Shown: piece by piece, positions 41,500-50,989 of the stretch
Layout: every line of letters begins with the position of its first letter
Position numbering within the stretch: position 1 is the stretch's first letter
From: Pyrocephalus nanus
Taxonomy: Eukaryota > Chordata > Aves > Passeriformes > Tyrannidae
Length of the DNA stretch: 64,000 nucleotides
Direction of reading: 5' to 3'
NCBI GenBank assembly: GCA_038380795.1
Contig: CM076267.1
Span: 38,750,232-38,814,231, forward strand
The notes under the pieces: generated by a model
Database searches by the model: none
What the model saw: the letters and a program-made list of their open reading frames with translations, nothing else
What the model was told of the DNA's origin: nothing
Position numbers and translations under genes: made by a program

Positions 41500-41735
41500 A
41501 GGTTTAGATAAATGGGAGAAATTCTCTCCTGTGAGGAGGTGAGGCCCTGGCACAGGTTGCCCAAAGAAACTGTGGATGTCCCATCTCTGGAAGTGTTCAA
41601 GGCCAGGTTGAAAAGGGATCTGAGCTACCCAGTCTAGTGGAAGGTGTCCCTGCCCATGGCAGGGAGGTTGGAACAGGATGATCTTTAATGTCACTTGCTA
41701 TATAACCTAAATCATTCTGTGATCCTCTGATGATT
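41500..41735 (+). mobile_element. CR1 LINE, 5'-truncated, 3' end intact
   Basis: Contains the CR1 3' blocks in order: GAGGCCCTGGCACAGGTTGC, AAGTGTTCAAGGCCAGGTTG, CTAGTGGAAGGTGTCCCTGC, CATGGCAGGGAGGTTGGAAC and finally ATCATTCTGTGATCCTCTGATGAT. Divergence is moderate. It is inserted antisense to COL5A2, within intron 1. It supports a bird or other sauropsid source. Confidence 0.92.
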
Positions 41736-44599
41736 CCTTTTATCTCCCTTAATCTCTTCCTGCTCTACACTGTTGTTATGCCTATAATCCTTCATTTCAG
41801 CTTGCTAAGATGCTGGCAAGAATTTAATGACCAAAGAATGTTTGGAGAAGATAGTGTATGGACCTTCTCTGCCAGACATCTACTGCACAGCAGGGAGCAG
41901 GCCTCAGGGAGACAGTTTACTCTTGTGTTCTTATTCTAAATGAGTTCATGTCCAAAGTTCTGAATTCCTGCCAGCAGTATCAGAGTTGCTGTTTGTATTT
42001 CTATTCAGCCATATTATCCAAAGAACAGGGGCACAAAGATTCAAATTAATTCTTCAGTCCTCCCATGCCACTGCTACATAGTCCAAAGTTTATAAATGAA
42101 AACTGGTAAAGACACAAAAACACCATGGAAGCTTTTCAGTATAGAAACAACTTCATAACATCTGCTCTCCCAACTGTACTACTCACATAAAGCCGCAGAA
42201 AAATGCAAATTCTCCAAAGCTCCCGTCAAGATGCTGTTTCCAGTCAAGTTTCAGCTGGCTGCAGCGTGGCCAAGGAACAGCCTTAGAATAGCTCTCCAAA
42301 GACAAGACGACTTCTCTTCAGTAGCTGATACAAACAGGACCCCAAGGGTCTGCATGAATAGAAGTTCCCTCTGCAGAGAGCATCCCACCACTGGCCCTCT
42401 GACAATCATTCTTAGTCTCTGTGCTTATATAACACATGACCTTTCCTCAGCAAATGCGGGTGGGATAGTGGAATAATGGAATGGTTTCTCACTGCAAGAA
42501 TAAAAGACAGCACAGCAGGCTACGAAAAATGTATGTTGCTGACCAAGAAGAGATAATTGTAAGCAACGGTTTGGATATTTTAATTGCCACGGCATGAAGG
42601 GCTTATCGGCATCCAAAGCTTCCTGCCTGTTGCTGTTTTCATAATTATAAAGCAAATTATGAAATAAGAATTTTAGGGGAAAAAAAAAGTGGTGTCGCTT
42701 TCTATAGATGGTGTTACTGTTTTATCCTTCCTGGTAGTTCAGCAGCAGCACTAACCCTTCAAATTTCTCTGAATTTAAGTTAGGAAAAGACTAGAATCAC
42801 CAGAAAAAAAAAGTGTAGAGAAGAGGTATTATTTACACACACATTATTTGACACTGATTACATAAAAGATATAAACAGTACACAATGCCATCCTTCTGGG
42901 GTACCCCTCTTCCTCAAAGTGTTACATGACTTACAAGCCATTTTTCTCCAGCTTGAAAGCACCCGGTTTCTTAATTTATACTATTTTAAGAAATACATTT
43001 TCCTCATTAAACTTGGAATTAACGCATGCAGCATTCCAGTTCAAATTATACCTGACCCCCTGCACATGACAGTCTCAGCTGGGCATTTAAAGGACGGTTG
43101 AACAAGGTGGGTCTGTTGCTGCCTGAGATTTCAGGCAGTGCAACAATCCTTCCTCGTGTTCTGCAAGTTCAAACTCCAAGAAGAATTTGTAAAATACTGA
43201 AATTCCAAGTTAATCTGATTAATTTATTCATTTTGCACTAAGGGATACTTGGTTTTGCCCTGTGCATTAGATTAAGAATATGGGGGGTTTGTCTATAAGT
43301 CAAACCTGTCTCACTTCCTTGACCCAACTGAGAACCCACTGAATTAGCACTTTGATTTATTCTTTCTAAGAAGTATTTCTGAGAAAGTTATATCATCAGG
43401 ACTTTGCATACAAAAATGTGCAGGGTCACAATGACAAACTTGAGGGAAACAATAAGTGTACATATAAGGATAGATCACATGCCTCCAGTTGGAATTTCGA
43501 CTATTTTTCATTATTACTTTGTTATTTTTTTGGCACAGAGTTCGTTGCCTTTCTGTGTATATGGAAAAATAGTTGTACACAGGCCATGAACATCTGCTCA
43601 TTTTTTTTAAAGGATCATAGTGTTGCACAAAGATCTGCCTCCAGAGTTTCTGCTTTCCTGAGCATACCACAAAAATCCCTGTGTTTCTTTTCTCACAAAA
43701 CACCAAAAAACAATTTATGTGGCAACTTCATCAGTTCTTGATTCTAACCACAGAAATATCACAACTTAGTTTACCCATACAGTAACTACAACCCCAACAC
43801 CAGGAGTTGTTCTTAAGCAGGGTTTCCTAGGTACATTTATAATCAGTCAAGGGGGTTGGTAGACATTTATTTTTTTTTCTGAAAACTAAAGATTTAGCAA
43901 GTGGGAAAAGACTTATTTTTAACTAACTTATATTTAACTATTGTTAAACCCATCCTGCAAGTTTTACATGAACAAATCAAGCTGATAGAATGTTATCATA
44001 CTGAAACAAATTGGAAGGACTTCACCGAGAAATGAAGACTGAGAGGGTCAAAATGGGAATAAGAGCATGAAATGACCATTTGGTTTCTAGGGTAACAATC
44101 AATATTTGTAAACATTGCAGGAAAAAAATGCCTGCGCTAACAAACACAGCATGCCATTATTCTTCAGTCAAAAGGTATTTTCAAAAAAAAAACCTGCAAG
44201 TTAATGTGGACAACTTAACATGACCCTCAGTTTTATGTATTCCAGAATTTTGATGAAAGGCTTGATCAGTCTAAGCAGAAGGAATCCTCCTGAGAACTCT
44301 TCTTGTGGAAATTTCTGTGTAGAGTCTCCTTCCCACATTTTTACAGTCAGGAAAGCCAAATATTCAAAAGTCAAAGAGTTAGTCCCCAAAGGATTATGAC
44401 TTCTTTTTTTTAATAGATATTGAATTCCCATTTTCTGCTTGTTTAGAGCTATAATAATTTCTGGGTTTGAGTTATTGGCTGTGATTAGGCTCTGAAACAC
44501 AGATACCTACATGCAGGCACACAGATGTGCACCCTTTCTCACTAAGAAAGTAGAAGTACAGATATAAGAAAATGATCTGGGCATCCGGAACTTTAGGGG

Positions 44600-44612
44600 A
44601 AAAAAAAAAAAA
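44600..44612 (+). repeat. Poly(A) run, 13 bases, just upstream of a CR1 fragment
   Basis: A13 lying about 25 bases before the start of the CR1 sequence at about 44640. Confidence 0.8.
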
Positions 44613-44637
44613 GAATCAAGTACAGAAGAACCTGGGC

Positions 44638-45097
44638 ACAGGTTAATGAAAGGCAGGTCATGTTGGACCAACCCAGTCTCCTTTTATAACAAGGTGACCC
44701 ACTTAATGGATGAGGGAAAGCCTGGGGATGTTGTCTACCTGGAACTTAGTAAATTCTTGGATGCTGTTTCCCACAGCATTCTCCTGGACAAACTGGCTGC
44801 TCATGGCTCGGGTGGGTGCTCTGTCCACTGGGTAAAAAACTCTCTGAATGGACAGGCTCAGAGAGAGGTGGGGAATGGAGTCACATCCAGTTCACAGTCA
44901 CTAGTGGTGTTCCCAAGGCTCAGAGCTGAGCCCAGTCCTGTGTAACATCTTTATCAACAGTCTGGACAAGGGGATTGCAGCAGCTTCCCAGACAAGAGCT
45001 GGATCATCGATCTGTGGAAGCAAAACCGCATGAACAACTGGACTCAGTGATCTTGAGGGTCTTTTTCCAGCCTAAACTATTCCATAATTCTAAGAAT
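44638..45097 (+). pseudogene. CR1 LINE with broken, internally deleted reverse transcriptase
   Basis: From about 44646 the plus strand encodes a CR1-type reverse transcriptase segment with GRSCWTNPVSFYNKVT, DVVYLELSKFLDAVSHSILL and a VHWVKNSLNGQAQREV stretch. The usual DFSKAFD motif is altered to ELSKFLD, so the first motif Asp is Glu. A frameshift comes before the PQGSVLGP-like block, where the reading frame then hits TAA at 44945. After the FINSLDKG-like stretch the element jumps directly to a CR1 3' tail (GGACTCAGTGATCTTGAGGG, then CATAATTC). The region with the second catalytic Asp pair is therefore missing. It is dead on arrival or long decayed, and antisense to COL5A2. Confidence 0.9.
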
Positions 45098-47447
45098 CAT
45101 CAGATCTTCACTAAGACTGTGAGAAGTGGTAAAACAGGCAGGTTTTTTTCCCCCCTTTCACACAGAATGATAGACTATAATTCATGCAGAACACCTTTCA
45201 CACATACCATTCCTTTTAAAAGCTGTGAGGAGTCTCTACAAAGATGAAAGACCCATAAAAACTAAAGAATCTTCTGGCCTGAATGCTCAGTCATTCTCTT
45301 ACTTTCTCATAGCTACAGAGGGCTTTCCACCTGTCATCATATTCTCAACATTTGCCCCACTATGGAAAGTGTGACACGTGGTAACTTCACCAAGCTAATG
45401 TCTCCAATGTCATGAGGGGACAATGGACACATTTAATAGTCCCCATTAAACCAGCTGAGTTGTTTCTGTCTCCATTAAAGTCTGTCCATTCTCCTCTCTC
45501 CTTTGCATGGTTTCCAGACAAAATGAAAGACCTTGAGAATTCAAAGGCAGCGGCGAGGATCATTAATTCAAACGGAACAGCGACCATTCTTTGTTTTTGT
45601 TTGCTCATGCTGTCAAACAAGGAAAATTAGATACTTTTAAATCAATACCAGGGCTCATACTGATCTCAGCTGAAGTAGGGTTGACACCATCAGAGGGGGA
45701 CAGGGAAAGATAATTCACCACAAAATTCGTGCAAGGTTTTGTTGCAGAAACTGATGAGAACCTAATGGCAAGTATAGGATTGCAGTAAGAAATATGGGAG
45801 ATGGGGGCAATAAACCATCACTGCCCATGCCCATGTAGAATTCGAGGACAGTTCTTCTTGAACAAGGTGATTCCCATAATTTTGGATCTCATTCAAGTTC
45901 ACTAATTTTCCACTGAAGGTATGGTTTTAATTTTTGTTTTTTAAATTCTTTTGAAAAAAGACATCACATTTACACTCCCAAGTGGATGGGAAAGGATCCC
46001 AGAAGCATGCATTGCTTCTGCTAATAGTTTTCTCTATCCTGAGCCCTAAGGAAAAAGGAAATATTGAACAGTGTGTGGAAATCCCAACACCCAAGGTTCA
46101 GGGCTTCCAAGTATGCAGTGCTTAAATGGCACATAATTTCAGCCATCTCCTGGGCAATTTTTTGATCCCACTGCATTTCTGAACTAAACTAGGTCTCTAC
46201 ACAGAATTTAAAACCAGGATCTTTCAGTCCTTCTGGGATTTCACAGTGCTGACTGTATTTATAAATAACTTTTAAATAGGCACATTTAAGCAGTCAGTCT
46301 CAAAATGTCCAATTTTGCTGTACTACGCTTGAAAGTGTCTGTTTTTCACATTTTACATGCATTTTAAGTGCGTGCATGCACCATGTAACACTGCCAGCCA
46401 AGAGTTCTTGAGCAAAACAGATATCTGCAATGGTTCCAAGAGAAAAAAAAATTAATGTAGAAACATTACTTAAAAGCACAACAGTTGTAAGTGCCAAGAA
46501 AAAAAAATATACTGTTAAGCAATATGCTTGGTTTGAAGAAGTATTACAGCTATTTTGTTAACTTTTTAGACCACTTTACCTGCTTTATTATATTCAACTC
46601 ATCTGTCCATGTCATTCCGCTGTATCATGATAAATTCTATAACATAGTCCCACAAAAACTATTTCTTTCTTCCACCATGGCTGAGGTTGACAGCCAGCAT
46701 TTAATCCTTCTCATTTTTTTCTAGAATTGACATGAAAAATTACTGGTAAAATGCTGGTTTACATACTTTCTGAAAGTCTGATTTTTTATTTTTTTTCCTA
46801 ATCTAAGCTTCCTGAAGTGCCTTTCTTGCTTCCCCAGGCACCTCTAGTATTTGTTTTCCTATTTTACCTGTACTCAAGTGACACATTCTACTAGATGAAT
46901 GGGGAGAAGTGAAGCCACTGTACAGACAAAAATCACCTGCAGTACAATACAGTGTTGACTGATGTTAGACCTCTGCACAAGCACTAAGCCAAAGACAAAC
47001 TAAGGGTAAAAACCTGCCCACTTGGCAGCATTTGTAGGCTTCAACCAGGGACTAAATAAAAGCTGAAATCCCTTGCTTATGCAATCAAACCAGACCAATG
47101 TGTAGGATATGCCCCACTATCCCTCACATCACACTCAAACAGCTTTTTTTTTTTTAATATAATATAATGAATATTGGAAAAGGTGCTTTCTCAGACCTAT
47201 GGTAGGCGAAAGCTATTACATTCTCAAACAGGAAGATGAATAAGTGAAGTGAAAACAGATGTCACTAATTTATTAATTTGTTCTTTGACTTTACCACGTA
47301 CCTCTCCCTTTCCTCAGCCTTCAGCATATGGGAAATACATCCCAGAATGTGTTGCTACGTTATTGGCTCATCCCATAACTTCCATAATAGCAACAAAGAA
47401 GTAAATGACATGTAATAAGCCCACAGAATTCTCACATAAATTTTGCC

Positions 47448-47472
47448 TTTTTTTTTTTTTTTTTTTTTTTTT
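47448..47472 (+). repeat. Poly(T) run, 25 bases
   Basis: T25, equal to A25 in the COL5A2 pre-mRNA, about 1.4 kb downstream of exon 1. It is the longest A run in the sense transcript. Confidence 0.9.
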
Positions 47473-48075
47473 AACTGGCAAAAAAGTTTTCACTTTCACT
47501 AAATTGATACCAAATGCGAAGTTGATATTTTCACCAGTGTTTTCTTGGGTATGACATGTAACTGAAAAAAAAATGCATAATGTATGCCTCCCTTTATGGC
47601 AAGTATATGAATTACACTCCCAAATTTATTAGAAGTGCCCCCTCTACGGGACTTCTCACACAGCTGTGCATGGGCAGGACAGGCTCATTTTGCTCTGCAG
47701 AACAAAAGTTTCAGAAATATTGCACTGGTTTATTCATCAGGCTCTGACTCCTCCTCGCTTATGCAATCCAGCACATTACCAGACCAAGCTCAGTTACAGG
47801 AAAAATCACTCTTGAAAATACACGATACAGTAACTGCAGACTGTGTTGCAGGGTACATCCTACAGTGCGCTCGAATGCCCTACAAAGTGCCTTTGTTGGG
47901 CATAACGTGGAAAAGAAGCCTGTTACACACGAGAAGCCTCGGAAGTGCGTTTGGTACAATAGCTCCAGACTGTCCCAAAGCCAGTCTGCTCACATTTCAG
48001 GAAATCAAAGCGCGGGACGGCATCCATCCCGAGCGATGAAAGAGGACAGTCACTACGCCTTCTTCCCACCATCAG

Positions 48076-48093
48076 TCTCTCTCTCTCTCTCTC
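48076..48093 (+). repeat. (TC)9 microsatellite
   Basis: Nine TC units lie at the edge of the CpG-rich block. They form a GA-repeat on the gene strand and are a candidate for GAGA-type or polypyrimidine binding proteins. Confidence 0.9.
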
Positions 48094-48139
48094 GCAAGCG
48101 TTGAAATGGCATTAAATACAGACGGATACAAAGCAGCCT

Positions 48140-48740
48140 GAGACAGCTCAGGTTGCAGGGGGTCAGGTTCGCCCCTTGCCAGCCCCGCTACCCCCACGGA
48201 GCTCGGTACAAATCGCCCCTGCCCCTCGACGCGAGCCCCGGGCGGAGGGGAGGCTCTGCCATCCCCGAGGGGATCGGGCAGCCCTCCCAGCCACAGTCGG
48301 GGGGAAACGAGTCGGAGAAGGAAAGAAAGGAGGAGGAAAATAAAAAGGGGGGGGGGGGGGGGGGACAGAGGGTGCGTGTGCGAGGAGAAAGGAGAATCCA
48401 CGTTTCTGCGTTTTTTTTAAACAAAGAACGTGAGAAAGCAGATGTAGTTCAGCTCAAAAAAGACTCCGCCCTTGCGAGTGTTTACTCTCCTGGTTCGCTT
48501 GCCCAGCTGCTCTCCAGCCCCGTCCCGAGCCCGTCCTTTGGTTGGGAACTTCCCAGCGGCCGCAGCCCCGCCAGGATGCGGGGGCTCAGCCCCACGGCAG
48601 CAGCTTGGCCTCTGACCGCCCCTCCCGCTCCGCTCCGGCAGCGAGCGCCGCAAAACTCGGCTCTAAAAGCCTCCCTCGGTCTTCTGGTGAGAATCCCAAA
48701 GCGCAAACCCCTTCTCTGCCCCGTTCTCGGTATGTAAAAG
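48140..48740. promoter_or_regulatory. CpG-rich block in the 5' end of intron 1
   Basis: This stretch is sharply GC-rich and CpG-dense compared with the AT-rich flanks, with a NotI site (GCGGCCGC) at 48556-48563. It lies 140-740 bases downstream of exon 1, not over the inferred start site. An intronic promoter or enhancer, an alternative first exon, or the start of an antisense transcript are all possible. The long plus-strand open frame inside it is explained by scarcity of stop codons in GC-rich sequence. Confidence 0.6.
48302..48374 (+). repeat. Polypurine tract with an 18-G run
   Basis: The plus strand is almost purely A and G from about 48310, leading into 18 consecutive G at 48347-48364. 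It is G-quadruplex- and triplex-capable. The transcript of COL5A2 carries the complementary C run. Sequencing length error is likely at such a run. Confidence 0.85.
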
Positions 48741-48876
48741 GCAAAAATCTTGTTACTCTTGTGCTCCGGAGGTTTTCGATTCCGTTTACTAGCCAAATCA
48801 CACAATAATCATGCACACTGCATGCAAAGAGTGGGGGATTACGATAACTTTCTTAAAGGGAGGGGGAGAAACTCAC

Positions 48877-48979
48877 CACCGTCATACTCGTCCTCTTCTT
48901 GCGCTTTTATGGTTACAAATCGGCCTAATAGAGCAGCAAGGATGAAAAAAGTTCTCGTTTGTACCCAGATTGCCATCAT
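48877..48979 (-). CDS. COL5A2: COL5A2 exon 1 coding part: signal peptide and start of N-propeptide
   Basis: The minus strand begins ATGATGG at 48979 and encodes MMAIWVQTRTFFILAALLGR, then FVTIKAQEEDEYDG, before the donor GTGAGT at 48876. That is 34 codons plus one base, matching the phase of exon 2. Residues 1-26 are a signal peptide with a short n-region and a hydrophobic core around FFILAALLG. Cleavage is expected after Ala26 (VTIKA then Q27), giving an acidic QEEDE start like the vertebrate alpha-2(V) chain. The double Met is shared with mammalian COL5A2. The second ATG has A at -3 and G at +4, a very strong Kozak context. The first has G at -3, so either could initiate. The exon is too short and too far from exon 2 to be found by simple ORF searching. 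Confidence 0.95.
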
Positions 48980-48996
48980 GCCTGGATATTAGGCAT
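48976..48996 (-). other. Upstream ORF 3, with stop overlapping the COL5A2 start codons
   Basis: The minus-strand ATG at 48996 reads MPNIQA and stops at TGA (48978-48976). That stop overlaps the first main ATG (48979-48977) and touches the second (48976-48974). Its AUG lies in the 5' arm of the leader hairpin. The overlap of stop and start would favour termination-dependent reinitiation. That is an inference from layout. Confidence 0.5.
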
Positions 48997-48997
48997 G
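48977..48997 (-). promoter_or_regulatory. Start-codon hairpin in COL5A2 mRNA, resembling the collagen 5' stem-loop
   Basis: In the transcript the arm CAUGCC (48997-48992) pairs perfectly with GGCAUG (48982-48977) around a 9-nt loop, UAAUAUCCA. The 5' arm contains the AUG of upstream ORF 3, and the 3' arm contains the first COL5A2 AUG. COL1A1, COL1A2 and COL3A1 mRNAs are known to carry a conserved 5' stem-loop with an upstream AUG and the start AUG in opposite arms, bound by LARP6. The similarity here is in architecture. The stem is shorter (6 bp) and LARP6 binding is untested. Confidence 0.55.
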
Positions 48998-49036
48998 TGT
49001 CCTCCCTGGGCAGCAAAAAAGTGCAGAGTCGTAGGG

Positions 49037-49051
49037 TTATTTTAGCACCAT
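49037..49051 (-). other. Upstream ORF 2 in COL5A2 leader (4 codons)
   Basis: The minus-strand ATG at 49051 reads MVLK and then TAA at 49039-49037. The AUG has a favourable +4 G. The stop comes about 57 bases before the main start, so reinitiation at the COL5A2 AUG would be possible. Confidence 0.45.
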
Positions 49052-49086
49052 GAAGCCAGCGGGGGAGTCTTTCTGCCTTTCCGCAT
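49042..49086 (-). other. Upstream ORF 1 in COL5A2 leader (14 codons)
   Basis: On the minus strand an ATG at 49086 opens MRKGRKTPPLASWC and stops at TAA (49044-49042). It lies wholly inside the inferred 5' UTR and overlaps upstream ORF 2 in another frame. A regulatory role in translation is inferred only. Confidence 0.5.
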
Positions 49087-49169
49087 CTGTTCCAGGACAA
49101 AGTCTGCGAGCCCTTTCTTCAGCACCAGCTCCAGCGCAGTCTGCAAACACTCCTTTCAGGGGATGCAGC

Positions 49170-49177
49170 TTTAAATA
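49170..49177 (-). promoter_or_regulatory. TATA-like box of the COL5A2 promoter
   Basis: The minus strand reads TATTTAAA, about 200 bases upstream of the start codon and following a purine-rich stretch. A start site about 30 bases downstream would fall near 49146, with a CA initiator-like step at 49143-49142. The sequence is not a consensus TATAAA, so weak or dispersed initiation is equally possible. Confidence 0.45.
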
Positions 49178-49262
49178 GGAAGAATGCTGCCTCCACTTCT
49201 CTTCCTGCCCCTTTTCAGCCCGTTCAGGCTCCTAATCATCCACTCCCTGCCAAGCAACAGTC

Positions 49263-49270
49263 TGATTGAT
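49263..49270 (+). promoter_or_regulatory. PBX-HOX type site TGATTGAT in the COL5A2 proximal promoter
   Basis: TGATTGAT is an exact bipartite PBX-HOX core, lying about 115-125 bases upstream of the inferred transcription start. A second homeodomain-like TGATTA lies between it and the TATA-like box on the gene strand. The human COL5A2 promoter is known to be controlled by PBX, PREP and HOX proteins acting at about this distance, so conservation of this input is a reasonable inference. Confidence 0.5.
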
Positions 49271-50683
49271 GGTAAATAACCGAATCAGGGCTGGCTTCAC
49301 TCTTCCTTGAACTTTTCTCTTTACGAGTCCACTTGCAGGATATTTTCCTGCTGCTGTGCAGTGGATGTGCTGTGTCGGGACCAGTTATTAGGGAGGCACA
49401 GTTCAGTAAGAAGCTGTCAGGAAGAGAAAGCTCTGCTTTTAACACATCCAGCCCACGCTTCCTGGGAATGGAGGGTATAGCCCCATTTGGAGACGATTCC
49501 CTTATTAGGAACTTGATCCCTGCCAGCTCGCCAGAGGAGGATTTCCTCCTCTCCCCTGATAACTGCCCCTGCCTTGCTGTAGCTGTGTTATAAAACGTGA
49601 CTCCAGTCCCTTGAGAGGGACCACAGAGCTACTAACGCAGCTCGTTTCAGGAACGTGTAAGTAACTGCCTTTCACCCAAAGGGAAATAACCATTCTCAAA
49701 TGAATTCTTTGGCTGAGTAATCATTCCTCAAATGCTTAGCGTTCTCCGCATTTACTGTCCTACCTGCTGGGAAGACTGTTGCAAATCTCTCGAAGATGCT
49801 CGACACTTCTAACACCAGAATGACCACCCAAACTATCCTTTTAACCTGCTTTTCTCCAAGATTCTCTGCCCTTGTTCCCTGAAAATTGGAAACCTACCTA
49901 AGCCCCAGCCTAGTCTTAAGCCTTAACAGTGTGCCTTAATTAGCATTCTATCGTGAGCGCTAAAGCCAGTTTCTTTTGAGGATCACTTGCAGCCGAGAGT
50001 AGGATGCTAATTGTTTTTCTTCCCATAGTGTTTATGGTTGCTGAAAGGAAGCTCAGTCACTAATCCCCTCATTTGCGAAGGGGGGTCACCTATACCTGCT
50101 GCAGGGAAATGCAGATTCATCAGCTGGGAGGTTTTCTGTATTCAGCCATTTCAGCTTGAGAACAATCCCATTTTAAGTAAACACTTCATCTGGGTTCGTG
50201 AAAACCCAAAACACTGACTATCACAGCATGATTTAGCACTTCTCAGTGATGCAGAATCCTAAACCCTGTGCAAGCCACTGCAATTTTTATTTAGAAAAGC
50301 AATGATAGTCATCAGTAAGTGTCAGTTGAGAAACTCAGAGCTTGAAAAACAAAAGATAACACTCGTTATCTTCTATTTGTTATAACACCTGCTCTGTCAC
50401 AGGGGAAATTTTGTTTTGACAGGTTCATGAGGACTTGCACAGGTTTGTTAGTCTCAATAATCATATGATTTCAGTGTCCTACTTTAGCAGAACCCCAGGA
50501 AATCTTCCCTGAAAAGCTGATGTTATGTGATGCTTGCTAGGAACAATAGGTGCTCTAGATAATATACCTAATTTAGAACTAGATGTGACCTTTGCCATTT
50601 GCTCTGTTCTATCCACACAGTAGCTATGACAGAGCAGCAAACATTGCTAAATTATCCCATGAAATCACACAATGCAAAATCAC

Positions 50684-50721
50684 TACATATATATATATAT
50701 ATTTGTATATATGTATATATT
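50684..50721. repeat. (TA)n microsatellite
   Basis: Alternating TA with a few G or TT interruptions. Confidence 0.85.
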
Positions 50722-50989
50722 AGAGAAGGAAATAAGAGATTTTAAAAACCCCACTAATCAAGGTTTCACCCAGATGGAGGTAACCTGTTACTGAGTACAA
50801 AAATAGTAGTAATTTAAGAGGAGGAGGATTGGGAATATGAACACTGTTTTGAAAAGTCTCCTGTGCTTGTTAATGAAAAACCATTATGACAGACAGGTAG
50901 GTGTTTGTGAACTATATGCTATCAACGGGAGACAATTTATGTGAATTTTTATAATAAAACTGTGAATTGCTCAGAGAACCTACAGCTAA

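Larger units (their letters stand above)
1090..48876 (-). other. COL5A2: COL5A2 intron 1 (47.8 kb)
   Basis: The intron runs from the donor GTGAGT at 48876-48871, next to exon 1, to the acceptor CAG at 1092-1090, next to exon 2. Both are GT-AG, and the split codon (G plus GA) restores a glycine. The interior is AT-rich, mostly unique sequence with simple repeats, A/T homopolymers and CR1 fragments, which are listed separately. Stretches with nothing I recognise include about 11420-22680, 30200-37400 and 45100-47440. Open frames of up to about 160 codons occur on both strands, but they lack recognisable domains and look like chance frames. No tRNA, rRNA or known miRNA hairpin was recognised. 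Confidence 0.9.
48980..49145 (-). other. COL5A2: COL5A2 5' UTR (5' boundary inferred)
   Basis: This is the leader between the start codon and the transcription start I infer from the TATA-like element at 49177-49170. The inferred start is near 49140-49150, so the length is about 160-170 nt. The leader holds three upstream AUGs and the upstream arm of a hairpin that includes the start codon. The 3' end is certain. The 5' end is an estimate that needs cap-site data. Confidence 0.6.

Noticed and set aside
48153..48737. Open frame of 194 codons on the plus strand in the CpG-rich block
   Set aside because: GC-rich sequence is poor in stop codons. The product is a low-complexity Pro, Ser, Arg and Ala mix with no domain, and there are open frames on the other strand too.
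48882..49100. 72-codon minus-strand frame overlapping the COL5A2 start
   Set aside because: Its first codon is TTG, not ATG, and no in-frame ATG lies inside it. The real start is the ATG pair at 48979 in another frame.
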